From Bifidobacteriaceae bacterium (GTDB taxonomy: Bacteria; Actinomycetota; Actinomycetes; Actinomycetales; WQXJ01): DNA of 59,160 nucleotides. This document shows positions 29,739 to 38,871 of the stretch, one piece after another; position 1 is the stretch's first letter; the number at the start of each line of letters is the position of its first letter. The notes under the pieces were generated by a model. The model was not told the origin of the DNA and did not search any database. It saw only the letters and a list, made by a program, of their open reading frames with translations. The position numbers and the translations under genes were made by a program. Location of the stretch: contig JAITJZ010000104.1 of assembly GCA_031278655.1 (NCBI GenBank), positions 1 to 59,160 on the forward strand. Reading direction: 5' to 3'.

Positions 29739-30834
29739 AGCCGGGACCGCGCCCAGCGCCGGCCAGGCGGAGGCGGCCCAACGCCGCCGCACCCGTCGGC
29801 GCCGCTGGGCGCTGGGGGCCCTGTTCGGCCTGCTGGCGCTGGCCTTCTTGGCGGCGCTGTCCGTTGGGCGCTATTCGGTGCCGCTGAATGAGACCGCCCG
29901 CATCTTGGCCCATGAGGCGCTGCGCCTCGCCCACCTCGACGGGCTGATCGACCTGAGGCAGACCTGGACCACCCAGGAAAGAACGGTCATCGCGCTGGTC
30001 CGCCTGCCGCGCTCACTGATGGCCGTGCTGGCCGGCGGCGCCTTGGCGGTCTCCGGCGCGGCCCTTCAGGCCCTCTTTCGCAACCCGCTCGTGTCCCCGG
30101 ACGTGATCGGCGTGTCCTCGGCGGCATCGTTCGGGGGAGTCTTGGCGATAGCGCTCGGCGGCGGCGGCCTTGTGCTCATGGGCGGCTCGTTCGCGCTGGG
30201 ACTGGCGGCGGCCGTCCTGGTGACCACCATGGGACGAATCCGTGCGAGTTCGCCGATCCTGACCATAGTGCTGGGCGGGATCGTTGTGGGCGCCTTCTTC
30301 GACGCCATGGTCTCGCTGGTGACCTACCTGGCCGACCCTTACACAACGCTGCCGTCGATCACGTTTTGGCTGATGGGCTCGCTCTCGGCGGCCACCTGGA
30401 CGGAGCTGCAGCTAGCCTGCGTGCCGGTGGCGATCGGGTTGACCGTGGTGATGGCGCTGCGGTGGCGAGTCGACGTGCTGTCCCTGGGGGACGCCGACTC
30501 GCGCGCCCTCGGCGTTGACCCGGCCCGCCTGCGTTGGATCCTGATCGTGGCCGTCTCCCTGATGACCGCCGCGACGGTGGCGTCCTGCGGCGTCATCGGA
30601 TGGGTCGGCCTGGTCATACCGCACCTGGTCCGCCTGCTCCTGGGGCCGGACCACCGCACCCTCATCCCGGCGTCCTTCCTGCTGGGAGGGGCCTACCTGC
30701 TGGTGGTCGACCTGCTGTCCCGGTCCATGACCGAGACCGAGGTCCCGGTCGGCATCCTGACCGCGATCCTGGGCGCGCCATTCTTCGTCTACCTGCTCGT
30801 GACCCAGACCCGCAAGGAGGCCAACGATGCTTGA
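29701..30834 (+). CDS. ABC importer permease, FecCD/BtuC family
   Basis: A 377-residue membrane protein with a basic cytoplasmic N-terminus (RRRTRRRRW) and about ten transmembrane helices. The family pattern GAALQALFRNPLVSPDVIGVSS is present near residue 120, and DADSRALGVDPARLRW with GWVGLVIPHLVRLLLGPDHR forms the part that meets the ATPase. Only one permease gene is present, so the channel is probably a homodimer. The gene overlaps the binding protein by 38 bp and the ATPase by 8 bp. ATG 29701 is the first in-frame start; a later one would reduce the overlap. Confidence 0.92.
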   Translation: MTALITPTSSAAEAGTAPSAGQAEAAQRRRTRRRRWALGALFGLLALAFLAALSVGRYSVPLNETARILAHEALRLAHLDGLIDLRQTWTTQERTVIALVRLPRSLMAVLAGGALAVSGAALQALFRNPLVSPDVIGVSSAASFGGVLAIALGGGGLVLMGGSFALGLAAAVLVTTMGRIRASSPILTIVLGGIVVGAFFDAMVSLVTYLADPYTTLPSITFWLMGSLSAATWTELQLACVPVAIGLTVVMALRWRVDVLSLGDADSRALGVDPARLRWILIVAVSLMTAATVASCGVIGWVGLVIPHLVRLLLGPDHRTLIPASFLLGGAYLLVVDLLSRSMTETEVPVGILTAILGAPFFVYLLVTQTRKEANDA

Positions 30835-31624
30835 GGCCCGTGACCTCGGCCACCGCTACGGCGCCGGCCCCTGGCTGTTCCGCCACCTTGACCTGGCAGT
30901 CGCCGGAGGCGAGGTCCTGGCGGTGCTGGGGCCCAACGCCCGCGGCAAGACCACCCTCTTGACCGCGCTGGCCGGGCTGCTCCGGCCAAAGGAGGGCCAA
31001 ACCCGCTGCCAGGGCGGGGTTGGCTACGTCCCCCAAGGGCATGACGCCCAGCACCGCTTCGCCGTCTTGGACATGGTGGTGATGGGACGCGCCCGGTTGG
31101 TCCGGTCCTGGTCCGCGCCCAGCCAGCAGGACATCCAGGCGGCCTGGTCCGCCCTCGAGCGGGTCGGGATCGAGGAATGCGCCGAGCGGCCGTACGCCGC
31201 CTTGTCCGGCGGTCAACGCCAATTGGTGCTGATCGCCCGCGCGCTCGTCTGCGACCCGACCATCCTGATCCTGGACGAGCCCTGCGCGGCCCTCGACCTG
31301 CGCAACCAGCGGGCCGTCCTGGCGATGGTGGGAGACCTCGCGCGGCACGGCATCGGCGTGGTCATGACCACCCACGATCCAAGCCACGCGCTCAGCGTCG
31401 CCACCCAGGCGGTCCTGATGGACACGCGCGACATCCACTGCGGCGTCAGCGCCGAACTGATCACCAGCCAAAGCCTGACCGACCTGTACCGCACCCCCAT
31501 CCACGCGACCACCGTCGAGGCGCCCTTCGGCGAGAGGGCCGTGGTGGTGGCAGACTTCGGGCGGCGCCCCGGCGCCGCCCGCCGCCAAGAAAACCAAATC
31601 GAGAAGGAGGCAGTGCCAATATGA
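30827..31624 (+). CDS. ABC importer ATP-binding protein, FecE/FepC type
   Basis: A 265-residue ATPase. Walker A is GPNARGKTT (Ala-Arg replaces the common Gly-Ala), the Q-loop is in GVGYVPQGHD, the signature is LSGGQRQ, Walker B is ILILDEPCAAL, and the switch His is in MTTHDPSH. This is the motif set of siderophore and B12 importers. It starts inside the permease gene and ends in an overlap with the next gene (ATGA at 31621-31624), so all five genes of the operon are tightly coupled. Confidence 0.93.
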   Translation: MLEARDLGHRYGAGPWLFRHLDLAVAGGEVLAVLGPNARGKTTLLTALAGLLRPKEGQTRCQGGVGYVPQGHDAQHRFAVLDMVVMGRARLVRSWSAPSQQDIQAAWSALERVGIEECAERPYAALSGGQRQLVLIARALVCDPTILILDEPCAALDLRNQRAVLAMVGDLARHGIGVVMTTHDPSHALSVATQAVLMDTRDIHCGVSAELITSQSLTDLYRTPIHATTVEAPFGERAVVVADFGRRPGAARRQENQIEKEAVPI

Positions 31625-32277
31625 ACGCGACGGCTCCGGTCCCCCAAGTGGCCGAGTTCGTGATGAGACCGGTGCCACCGGACGGGCGGCTCGCCCAGGA
31701 CGGCCGGCTCGAGAAGATCGACATCTACGACCTGCCCGCCACCGATCTGGGCCGCTACAGCGGCCTGATCTTCGGCATCAGCGTGGACCAGCGGTTCCTG
31801 GGCGGCCAACGCCCGAGCTTGGAGGGCTGGGTCAAAGCCGGCGGGCGCCTGCTGATGAACGGGCACCCGGTGGCGCCGTTCCTGGAGGGCATGCCGCAGT
31901 GGCGCAAACTGCACTTCCACGGCGTCGATGACATCTGGCTGACGGCCCTCGAGCCGCACCCGATTTGGGACGGGCTCGACCGCCGCGACATCCTGTTGCG
32001 CACCGGCGTGCCCGGGCGCCACAGTTTCGAGGAGTTGTTGCGGATCGGGGTCGGCGGGTTTTACGCCCGCAGTTACATGGTGGGGTTGCCCGATGCCGCT
32101 CGGTCGATCACCGGGATCGGCCCCGGCAAGTTGCCGGTCGACGTTTCGTACCCGTTGGGCGCGGGCGAAGTCATAGTTCACGCCGGCAACGAACTGCTCG
32201 GTTTCGACACCCCCGGCACCAGCGCCGAAGGCCTGGCGAACCGGGTCATGACCTATCTCGAAGGAGGCGTCCTGTGA
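31621..32277 (+). CDS. unrecognised importer-operon protein, GATase1/ThuA-like (first of a pair)
   Basis: A 218-residue soluble protein with no signal peptide or membrane segment. GGAGG lies 10 nt before ATG 31621. The segment YSGLIFGISVDQRFL followed by LEGWVKAGGRLLMNGH looks like the beta-alpha-beta core of class I glutamine-amidotransferase-like (ThuA-like) folds. It then has HFHGVDDIW and HPIWDGL, and ends GEVIVHAGNELLGFDTPG. No nucleophilic Cys sits at the expected elbow, so amidase activity is unlikely. The HPIW motif and overall plan recur in the next gene, so the two are probably paralogues. Coupling to the ATPase gene suggests a role in handling the imported ligand, such as release or modification, or a regulatory subunit. 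Function is unknown and the fold is an inference. Confidence 0.6.
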   Translation: MNATAPVPQVAEFVMRPVPPDGRLAQDGRLEKIDIYDLPATDLGRYSGLIFGISVDQRFLGGQRPSLEGWVKAGGRLLMNGHPVAPFLEGMPQWRKLHFHGVDDIWLTALEPHPIWDGLDRRDILLRTGVPGRHSFEELLRIGVGGFYARSYMVGLPDAARSITGIGPGKLPVDVSYPLGAGEVIVHAGNELLGFDTPGTSAEGLANRVMTYLEGGVL

Positions 32278-32945
32278 CCGCGGACAGCATCTCTCCCGCC
32301 GCCGGCGCGGCCCCCACCCCCCGGCGCGCACGCATCGGTTTCCTCCACCCGGGGAGCTTCTATCACCTGGCCGACCTGGCCGACCCGGCCCTGACGGCTC
32401 ACGATCTGGTGGACCTGTACGCGCCGGAGTTGACCGCCGAGGCGCTGGCCGGGATCGACGCCCTGTTCGTGGCCTGCCGCCAGCACCCAGCGGTGATGGC
32501 CCGCAACGCGCCGCTGGTGGTCGACTTCCTGCGCCAAGACGGTCACCGGGTCGTCATCGGCGGCGAAAACGGGATCGGGACCTGGCTGCCGGGCGCCTGC
32601 GAGGAACCGCGCGAGACGAACTTCTGGGCTTGGCGCACCGGCGAGGACACCACCCGGCGGTCGGTCAACACCGACCACCCGATCTGGCGTTACTTCACCG
32701 ACGCGGCGCTGCACTGGCACCATCACGGCGCTTTGACGGTCCCGGACGGGGCCACGCCGCTGGTGATCCTGGACGAGGGCATCACCCCGCCCAAGGCTGT
32801 GATCTACCACGACGCGGTCTCTTTCCCGTCCGAGTTGATCGCCATGACGCCGGACCCGACCTACCACCACGGTTGCGGCTTCATGCCGGGCGCGACCCAA
32901 TTGGTCTACCGGCTGTTGGAGTGGCTTTCCGACACGCCTGTGTGA
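32274..32945 (+). CDS. unrecognised importer-operon protein, GATase1/ThuA-like (second of a pair)
   Basis: A 223-residue soluble protein. GTG 32274 overlaps the previous stop (GTGA), and GGAGG precedes it. The core begins RIGFLHPGSFYHLADL and runs through GIDALFVACRQHP and FLRQDGHRVVIGGENG, again like a GATase1/ThuA-type fold. It shares HPIW with its neighbour and adds TNFWAWRTGED, HWHHHG and YHHGCGFMPGATQLVYRLLEWL. The cluster of histidines with one Cys (HWHHHG, HHGCG) could bind a metal, which fits an iron-responsive operon but is inference. It is the last gene of the operon; 172 bp without a gene follow, holding only a weak 5-bp hairpin. Confidence 0.6.
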   Translation: MTADSISPAAGAAPTPRRARIGFLHPGSFYHLADLADPALTAHDLVDLYAPELTAEALAGIDALFVACRQHPAVMARNAPLVVDFLRQDGHRVVIGGENGIGTWLPGACEEPRETNFWAWRTGEDTTRRSVNTDHPIWRYFTDAALHWHHHGALTVPDGATPLVILDEGITPPKAVIYHDAVSFPSELIAMTPDPTYHHGCGFMPGATQLVYRLLEWLSDTPV

Positions 32946-33117
32946 GGGCCCGAACCTTCCTGCCCCTCTGAATCGGCCTGACCGGCCGGGCGCGCGGTCC
33001 GCCAAGCGGAATCTGCGCCGCCCGGCTCGGCGCCCGGGCCGTTTGCGGTCAGACTGAGAATCCCCTTGCCATGCCACAGGGAACCGGTCGGGTCGCCGGT
33101 GGGGAGGAAGTCTAACC

Positions 33118-34629
33118 ATGCGCAGCAGGACGCCCGGCCCGGGCGCCATCCGAGGTCCGGGCCGGGACAAACGGGGGCCGGCCAAGCCGTTGCCTGTCAG
33201 ATTGGTCGCGTTGACGGCGACCTCCGGCGGCTTCTTGTTCGGCTACGACACCGGCGTCATCTCCGGCGCGCTGCCGTTCATGCGGCTCGGGTCGCAACTG
33301 AGCCTCAGCGACGCCGGCGAAGGGCTGGTCACAGGCTCGCTGCTGGCCGGCGCCGCCTTCGGCGGGCTGATCGGGGGCCGGCTGTCAGACCTGCGCGGCC
33401 GCCGCCGCAACCTCCTGGTGCTGGCGGTGGTGTTCTTCGTCGGGGCGCTCGGGAGCGCCCTGGCGCCGTCGCTGGCGGTGATGATCCCGGCACGGATGGT
33501 CCTGGGACTGGCCGTGGGCGGGGCCAGCGCCACTGTGCCGGTGTTCATCTCTGAGATCGCGCCCACAGCCGCCAGGGGGCAACTGGTCACAATCAACGAG
33601 GTCATGATCGTCACCGGGCAGCTGCTGGCCTATTCGGTCAACGCGATCATGGCCAACACCTCCCATGATTACGGCGTCTGGCGCCAAATGCTGCTGGTCT
33701 GCTCGCTGCCGGCGGTGGCGCTGTTCTTCGGCATGCTGTTCATGCCGGAGACCCCGCGCTGGCTGGCGTCGCAGGGCCGGTTCAATGAGGCCCTGGCTGT
33801 GCTGGTGCGACTGCGCCCCAGCCCCAAGGACGCCCAAGTCGAGCTGGCGGAGATCCGGACGGCGGTGGAGAAATCGGAACGCGAGGACAAGGGCGGCTGG
33901 CGGGACCTGCGCGCGCCCTGGGTGCGCCGGGTCTTCCTGGTCGGGGTCGCCCTGGCGGTCATGCAACAGGTCACCGGCGTCAACGCGATCATGTACTACG
34001 CGCCGACAATACTCCAGACCACGGGCCTGGGGGTGTCCGCCTCGATCACCGCGACCATCGCCAACGGCGCCATCTCGGTGCTGGCCACGATCTTCGGGAT
34101 GTGGCTGGTGGGGCGCGCCGGACGGCGCACCATGCTCCTGACCGGCCAGATCGGCATCACCGGCGCGCTGGTCGCGATAGCCGGCGTCTTCGCCGTCTGC
34201 TTCCATCTGGGCGGCGTCCCGGCGCTCGACGGCTTTGGCGGGCCGGCGCCGGGGATGACGCCCGGGCTGGTGGCTGACTTCCCGGGCGCCCCGTACATAG
34301 TGCTGGCGCTGATGATGATCTTCCTGGCCTTCCAGCAGGGGATGATCTCGCCGGTGACCTGGTTGATGATGAGCGAGGTCTTCCCGATCCGGCTGCGCGG
34401 GCTCGGGATCGGGGTCGCCACCTTCTCGATGTGGAGCGTCAACTGCGCCATCTCGTTCGCCTTCCCGGTGCTGCTCGGCGCCATCGGCGGTGTTTGGACC
34501 TTCGCCGCCTTCGCCTGCCTCAACGTGGCCGCCATCGTCTACGCCTTCAGGAACGTCCCCGAGACGCGCGGCCGCTCCCTCGAAGCCCTCGAAGCCGACT
34601 TCCGCGCCCGCCAAGCGCGCCCCGGGTGA
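33118..34629 (+). CDS. MFS sugar porter (inositol/xylose/galactose type)
   Basis: A 503-residue, 12-helix transporter of the sugar-porter family. It has the signatures GFLFGYDTGVISGAL (helix 1), GGRLSDLRGRRRNLL (loop 2-3), PETPRWLASQGR (end of the first half), QQVTGVNAIMYYAPTIL (helix 7), GRAGRRTMLL, and the C-terminal NVPETRGRSLEALEADF. These features also fit IolT, the proton-coupled inositol symporter, which would match the inositol dehydrogenase-like gene nearby. Substrate is not decided by sequence. GAGGAAG lies about 10 nt before ATG 33118. A Gly/Pro-rich cytoplasmic N-terminus of about 25 residues precedes helix 1. Confidence 0.9.
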   Translation: MRSRTPGPGAIRGPGRDKRGPAKPLPVRLVALTATSGGFLFGYDTGVISGALPFMRLGSQLSLSDAGEGLVTGSLLAGAAFGGLIGGRLSDLRGRRRNLLVLAVVFFVGALGSALAPSLAVMIPARMVLGLAVGGASATVPVFISEIAPTAARGQLVTINEVMIVTGQLLAYSVNAIMANTSHDYGVWRQMLLVCSLPAVALFFGMLFMPETPRWLASQGRFNEALAVLVRLRPSPKDAQVELAEIRTAVEKSEREDKGGWRDLRAPWVRRVFLVGVALAVMQQVTGVNAIMYYAPTILQTTGLGVSASITATIANGAISVLATIFGMWLVGRAGRRTMLLTGQIGITGALVAIAGVFAVCFHLGGVPALDGFGGPAPGMTPGLVADFPGAPYIVLALMMIFLAFQQGMISPVTWLMMSEVFPIRLRGLGIGVATFSMWSVNCAISFAFPVLLGAIGGVWTFAAFACLNVAAIVYAFRNVPETRGRSLEALEADFRARQARPG

Positions 34630-34676
34630 CCTTCGCAACCCCCGGCGCGCCCTGGCGCCGGGACAGCCGTTAGGGT

Positions 34677-34691
34677 AGACGGCATCGGGCG
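34677..34691 (+). repeat. dispersed 15-mer AGACGGCATCGGGCG
   Basis: Third intergenic copy, upstream of the dipeptidase gene and just after a TAGGGT hexamer (34672-34677) that may be the -10 of that gene. It shares the 18-mer AGACGGCATCGGGCGCTG with the minus strand inside grpE. Confidence 0.55.
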
Positions 34692-34732
34692 CTGACCGGG
34701 CGCCCGAGCCACCCCGAAAGGCGGTCCCAGCC

Positions 34733-35992
34733 ATGGCCAACAGCCTCCCCCGCGTCCCCAACGCCCAAGTCTGGTCGCCGCCGGTGGCGGCCGCGCTGGC
34801 CCAGGCGCCCGTCTTCGACGGCCACAACGATCTGGCCGCCGTCCTGCGCCAACGGGTCGGTTACTCGGTGGCCGGACTCGACCGGGAGGTCCCCGGCCAG
34901 CAAACCGACATCGCGCGGCTGCGCTGGGGCGGCGTGGGCGCCCAGTTCTGGTCCGCCTGGGTGCCGGCCTCGCTGCCCGGCGCGGAGGCGGTCCAGGCCA
35001 CTGTTGAGCAGATCGACGCGATTCACCGCCTGGTCCGCGCTTATCCGGCCGACCTGGTCTTCGCCCGGACGGCCGCGGATGTCCGCGCCGCCTGGGCCGA
35101 GGGGCGGATCGCGTCGCTGATCGGCGTCGAGGGCGGTCACTCGATCGGGCGGTCGCTGGCTGTCTTGCGCGCATTCGCGGCGCTCGGCGTGCGCTACCTG
35201 ACGTTGACGCACACGCAGAACATCGAGTGGGCCGATTCGGGCACCGACGAGGAACGCCTGGGCGGTCTCAGCGACGAGGGCCTGGCCGTGGTGGCGGAGT
35301 TGAACCGCCTGGGGGTGTTGGTGGATTTGTCGCACACCTCTGAGGCGACCCAGCGCGACGCGCTGGCGGCCAGCCGGGCGCCGGTCATCTTCTCGCACTC
35401 AAGCGCCAAAGCGGTGGCGGATCATCCCCGCAACGTGTCCGATGACGTGCTCAGGCTTTTGTCCGCGGGCGGCGGTGTGGCCATGGTCACCTTTGTGGCG
35501 GATTTCGTCTCGCCCGCGTTGGCGTCATGGATGCGGGAGTTCCAAGAGCACGTTCAGGCGCGCGGCGTCGTTTTGGACTTCGGCCTGGATTGGCGGCGGG
35601 CGCCGTTGCCGGGGCAGTCGGCCGCCGCCGCGGCGGCGGAAGGCGCCCTGCAGTTGGCGCCGCCTGACGGCGCCGCCCCGCCCGCCTTCGACTTCGAGGC
35701 GGAATTGCGGGGCTGGGCGGTCGATCATCCCCGCCCCCGGGTGGGCCTCGAGGATGTGGTGGCCCACGTCGAGCATGTGCGCGAGGTCGCCGGGATTGAC
35801 CATGTTGGCCTGGGCGGCGATTACGACGGCACGCCGTTCCTGCCTGACGGGCTGGAGGATGTGGGCGGGTACCCGCGCCTGCTCGAGGCCCTGGCCGCCC
35901 GCGGCTGGTCGAGCGCCGATCTGGCCAAGCTGACCGGCCTGAACGCCCTCAGGGTCCTCCAAGCCGCGCAGGACGCCGCCGGCCCGGCCTGA
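34733..35992 (+). CDS. membrane dipeptidase (renal dipeptidase family, M19)
   Basis: A 419-residue zinc-dependent dipeptidase. The binuclear-site motifs are VFDGHNDLA (His-x-Asp), GVEGGHSIG (bridging Glu), DLSHTSEATQRDAL, IFSHSSAKAV and the C-terminal GLGGDYDGTPFLPDGLEDV. Family members split dipeptides, including D-residue-containing ones. No signal peptide is present, so it should be cytoplasmic despite the family name. GAAAGGCGG precedes ATG 34733. It stands alone and converges on clpB across a strong palindrome. Confidence 0.93.
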   Translation: MANSLPRVPNAQVWSPPVAAALAQAPVFDGHNDLAAVLRQRVGYSVAGLDREVPGQQTDIARLRWGGVGAQFWSAWVPASLPGAEAVQATVEQIDAIHRLVRAYPADLVFARTAADVRAAWAEGRIASLIGVEGGHSIGRSLAVLRAFAALGVRYLTLTHTQNIEWADSGTDEERLGGLSDEGLAVVAELNRLGVLVDLSHTSEATQRDALAASRAPVIFSHSSAKAVADHPRNVSDDVLRLLSAGGGVAMVTFVADFVSPALASWMREFQEHVQARGVVLDFGLDWRRAPLPGQSAAAAAAEGALQLAPPDGAAPPAFDFEAELRGWAVDHPRPRVGLEDVVAHVEHVREVAGIDHVGLGGDYDGTPFLPDGLEDVGGYPRLLEALAARGWSSADLAKLTGLNALRVLQAAQDAAGPA

Positions 35993-36004
35993 CCCCGATC
36001 CGCG

Positions 36005-36032
36005 GGCGGAAGGCGGGGCCCCGCCTTCCGCC
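36005..36032. terminator. bidirectional terminator between the dipeptidase gene and clpB
   Basis: A perfect 28-bp palindrome: GGCGGAAGGCGGGG (36005-36018) followed at once by its complement (36019-36032). It sits midway between two convergent stops. Confidence 0.8.
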
Positions 36033-36044
36033 GGTCCCGGTGTG

Positions 36045-38711
36045 TCAGGTGGTTGGTTCGGGCCCGGCCACCGTCAAGGTCAGGCCGGCGCCGGAGGCGC
36101 CCTCGGGCGCGCGTTCCACCGCCACCTTGTCGCCGTCGCGGACGGCGCCGGAGAGCAGCGACTTGGCCAGTTGGTCGCCGACCTCGCGCTGGATCAGCCG
36201 GCGCAGCGGCCGCGCGCCGAACGACGGGTCGTAGCCTTCGAGGGCCAGCCAATCGCGTGCCGCCTGGCTCACGTCCAGGACCAGCCGGCGCGCCGCCAGC
36301 CGCCGGTTCAGCGACGCCAACTGCAGGTCCACTATCCGCCCGATCTCCTCAAGGGTCAGAGCGTCGAAGACGAGCACGTCATCGAGCCGGTTCAAGAACT
36401 CCGGTTTGAAGGCGGCGCGGACCGCGCCCATGACGCCCTCGCGCTGCTCCTCCGGCGCCAGGGTCAGGTCGACCAGGTACTGCGAGCCGAGGTTCGAGGT
36501 CAGCACCAAGATGGTGTTCCGGAAATCGACGGTCCGGCCCTGGCCGTCGGTCAGACGGCCGTCGTCAAGGACCTGGAGCAGCAGGTCGAAGACCTCGGGG
36601 TGGGCCTTCTCGACCTCGTCCAGGAGCACCACCGAATAGGGCCGGCGGCGGACCGCCTCGGTCAACTGCCCGCCTTCCTCATAGCCCACATAGCCGGGGG
36701 GCGCGCCGACGAGGCGCGCCACCGAATGCTTCTCGGAGTATTCGGACATGTCGATCCGGACCATGGCGCGCTCGTCGTCGAACAAGAAGTCCGCCAGCGC
36801 CCGCGCCAACTCGGTCTTGCCCACGCCGGTGGGACCCAGGAACAAGAACGACCCGGTCGGCCGGGCTGGGTCGGAAACCCCGGCGCGGGCCCGGCGGACG
36901 GCATCGGACACCGCCGCCACCGCTTTCGCCTGGCCGATCAGCCGCCTCCCGATGACGTCCTCCATGCGCAGGAGTTTGGCCGTCTCGCCCTCCAGCAGCC
37001 GGCCGGCCGGGATCCCGGTCCAGGATGAGACCACTTCGGCGACCTCGTCCGGCCCAACTTTGTCCGGGACCAGCGGCACGGCGGCGCCAACTGAGGCGGC
37101 CCCAACCGAGGCGGCATCGTCGGCTGTCTCGGTCTGTTCCGCCTGCGCCAACGCGGCCTGCACCGGCGGAATCTCCCCGAAGCGCAGGCGCGAGGCCTCC
37201 GCCAGGTCGCCGCGGTTCTCGGCCTGCTCGGCGGCGGTGGTGAGTTCGTCCAGGCGCGCGCGCAAATCGCCGATCTGGTTGCGGTCGGCTTTCTCCTGGG
37301 TCCAGCGGGCCGTCAGCGCGTCCAACTCCTCGCGGCGGTCGGCCAGGTCGGAGCGCAGCTTCGCCAACCGCTCCTGCGATGATTCGTCCAGCTTCGCTTC
37401 TTTGCCCTGGACCGAGTCGAGCAGGTACTGCTCCTCCATCTCCAGGCGGAAGACGGTGCGCTGGAGTTGGTCGATCTCGACCGGGTTGGAGGTCAGTTCC
37501 ATGCGCAGGCGCGAGGCGGCCTCGTCCATCAGGTCGATGGCTTTGTCCGGCAGTTGGCGCCCGCTGATGTAGCGGTCTGACAGGGTCGCGGCCGCGACCA
37601 GGGCCGAGTCGGCGATGGTGACGTGGTGATGCGCCTCGTAGCGCGGCGCGATCCCGCGCAGGATGGCGATCGTGTCCTCGACCGACGGCTCGCCGACAAA
37701 GACCTGCTGGAAGCGCCGCTCCAGGGCCGGGTCTTTCTCGATGCGTTCGCGGTATTCGTCCAGGGTGGTGGCGCCGACCATCCTCAATTCGCCGCGCGCC
37801 AGCATCGGTTTGAGCATGTTGCCGGCGTCCATCGAGCCTTCGGCGGCGCCGGCGCCCACAACGGTGTGCAACTCATCGATGAAAGTGACGACCTGGCCGC
37901 CGGAGTTCTTGATCTCCTCCAGCACCGCCTTGAGGCGTTCCTCGAACTCGCCCCGGTATTTCGCGCCCGCCACCATTGCCCCCAGGTCGAGCGCGATCAG
38001 TTGCTTGTTCTTGAGCGCGTCCGGCACGTCGCCCTTGACGATCCGCTGGGCCAGTCCCTCGACCACCGCGGTCTTGCCGACGCCGGGCTCGCCGATCAGC
38101 ACCGGGTTGTTCTTGGTGCGCCGCGACAGCACCTGCACCACGCGGCGGATCTCCTGGTCACGGCCGATCACCGGGTCGAGTTTGCCTTCGCGCGCGGCTT
38201 CGGTGAGGTCGCGCCCGTATTGCCCGAGGGCGTCGAAGGTCCCCTCCGGGTTGGCGCTGGTGACTTTCTGCCCGCCCCTGACTTCTGGCAGCGCGGCGGT
38301 CAGGGCCTGCGGCGCGGCGCCGTGGCGGCGCAGGATTTCGCCGGTCGGGCCTTCCAGCCCGGCCAGCGCGATAAGCAGCAGTTCGGCTGAGACGTGCGAG
38401 TCGCCTTCGGCTTGGGCCAGTTTTTGGGCTTGGTCCAGGGCGGACAGCAGTTGGCGCCCGATTTGGGGTTGGCCGGTGGCCGCGCCCGATGTCGCCGGCA
38501 GGCCCGTCAGCGCCACTCGCGTTTCGCTGCCGATGGCTTGGGTTTGGGCGCCGGCGGCCTCGGCCAGGCGCAGGGCGAGCCCCTCGCGGTCTAGCCACAG
38601 CGCGTTGAGCAGGTGCAATGGCTCGACGGTCGGGTTTCCGGCGGCCGCCGCCTGTTGGATGGCGTCTTGCAGCGCGTTCCTCGATTTTGTCGTCAGCTTC
38701 TCAATGTCCAT
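36045..38711 (-). CDS. clpB: ATP-dependent disaggregase ClpB
   Basis: An 888-residue Hsp100 chaperone that works with DnaK to rescue aggregates. The N-terminal repeat domain (1-145) is followed by AAA-1 with Walker A GEPGVGKT and [12 protein letters not shown], the coiled-coil middle domain (about 405-525), and AAA-2 with [15 protein letters not shown] and the pore loop GYVGYEEGG. The middle domain separates it from ClpC and ClpA, and no ClpP-docking tripeptide loop is obvious. An Ala/Ser/Val-rich stretch near residues 540-555 ([15 protein letters not shown]) lengthens the linker before AAA-2. GGGAGG precedes the start. The HspR operator at 38778-38798 lies 67 bp upstream, so heat induction by loss of HspR is expected. 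Confidence 0.97.
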   Translation of the reverse strand: MDIEKLTTKSRNALQDAIQQAAAAGNPTVEPLHLLNALWLDREGLALRLAEAAGAQTQAIGSETRVALTGLPATSGAATGQPQIGRQLLSALDQAQKLAQAEGDSHVSAELLLIALAGLEGPTGEILRRHGAAPQALTAALPEVRGGQKVTSANPEGTFDALGQYGRDLTEAAREGKLDPVIGRDQEIRRVVQVLSRRTKNNPVLIGEPGVGKTAVVEGLAQRIVKGDVPDALKNKQLIALDLGAMVAGAKYRGEFEERLKAVLEEIKNSGGQVVTFIDELHTVVGAGAAEGSMDAGNMLKPMLARGELRMVGATTLDEYRERIEKDPALERRFQQVFVGEPSVEDTIAILRGIAPRYEAHHHVTIADSALVAAATLSDRYISGRQLPDKAIDLMDEAASRLRMELTSNPVEIDQLQRTVFRLEMEEQYLLDSVQGKEAKLDESSQERLAKLRSDLADRREELDALTARWTQEKADRNQIGDLRARLDELTTAAEQAENRGDLAEASRLRFGEIPPVQAALAQAEQTETADDAASVGAASVGAAVPLVPDKVGPDEVAEVVSSWTGIPAGRLLEGETAKLLRMEDVIGRRLIGQAKAVAAVSDAVRRARAGVSDPARPTGSFLFLGPTGVGKTELARALADFLFDDERAMVRIDMSEYSEKHSVARLVGAPPGYVGYEEGGQLTEAVRRRPYSVVLLDEVEKAHPEVFDLLLQVLDDGRLTDGQGRTVDFRNTILVLTSNLGSQYLVDLTLAPEEQREGVMGAVRAAFKPEFLNRLDDVLVFDALTLEEIGRIVDLQLASLNRRLAARRLVLDVSQAARDWLALEGYDPSFGARPLRRLIQREVGDQLAKSLLSGAVRDGDKVAVERAPEGASGAGLTLTVAGPEPTT

Positions 38712-38777
38712 AGTTGCCTCCCTGCGTGGGGTCCCGATCAGCCGGTGCTGCTCTCAATTGAAAATCCACAGTCAAAG

Positions 38778-38798
38778 TTGAGTCTACTCCGCTCAAGT
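38778..38798. promoter_or_regulatory. HAIR operator (HspR site) of clpB
   Basis: GTTGAGT, 7 nt, GCTCAAG. The HspR-associated inverted repeat consensus is CTTGAGT-N7-ACTCAAG; each half differs at one base, in the same way as both sites before dnaK in this window. Confidence 0.85.
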
Positions 38799-38871
38799 TT
38801 GATTTCGGAAGCTGGACGGCGCGCGCCGCGCCCAGGTTCGCTGACCGCTGAGCCGCGCCCGCCAGCCGCCG

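Noticed and set aside
28587-32945. Calling the importer a specific siderophore or B12 transporter
   Set aside because: The motifs are shared by iron, heme and cobalamin importers. Only the operator hints at iron, and no siderophore synthesis genes are present.
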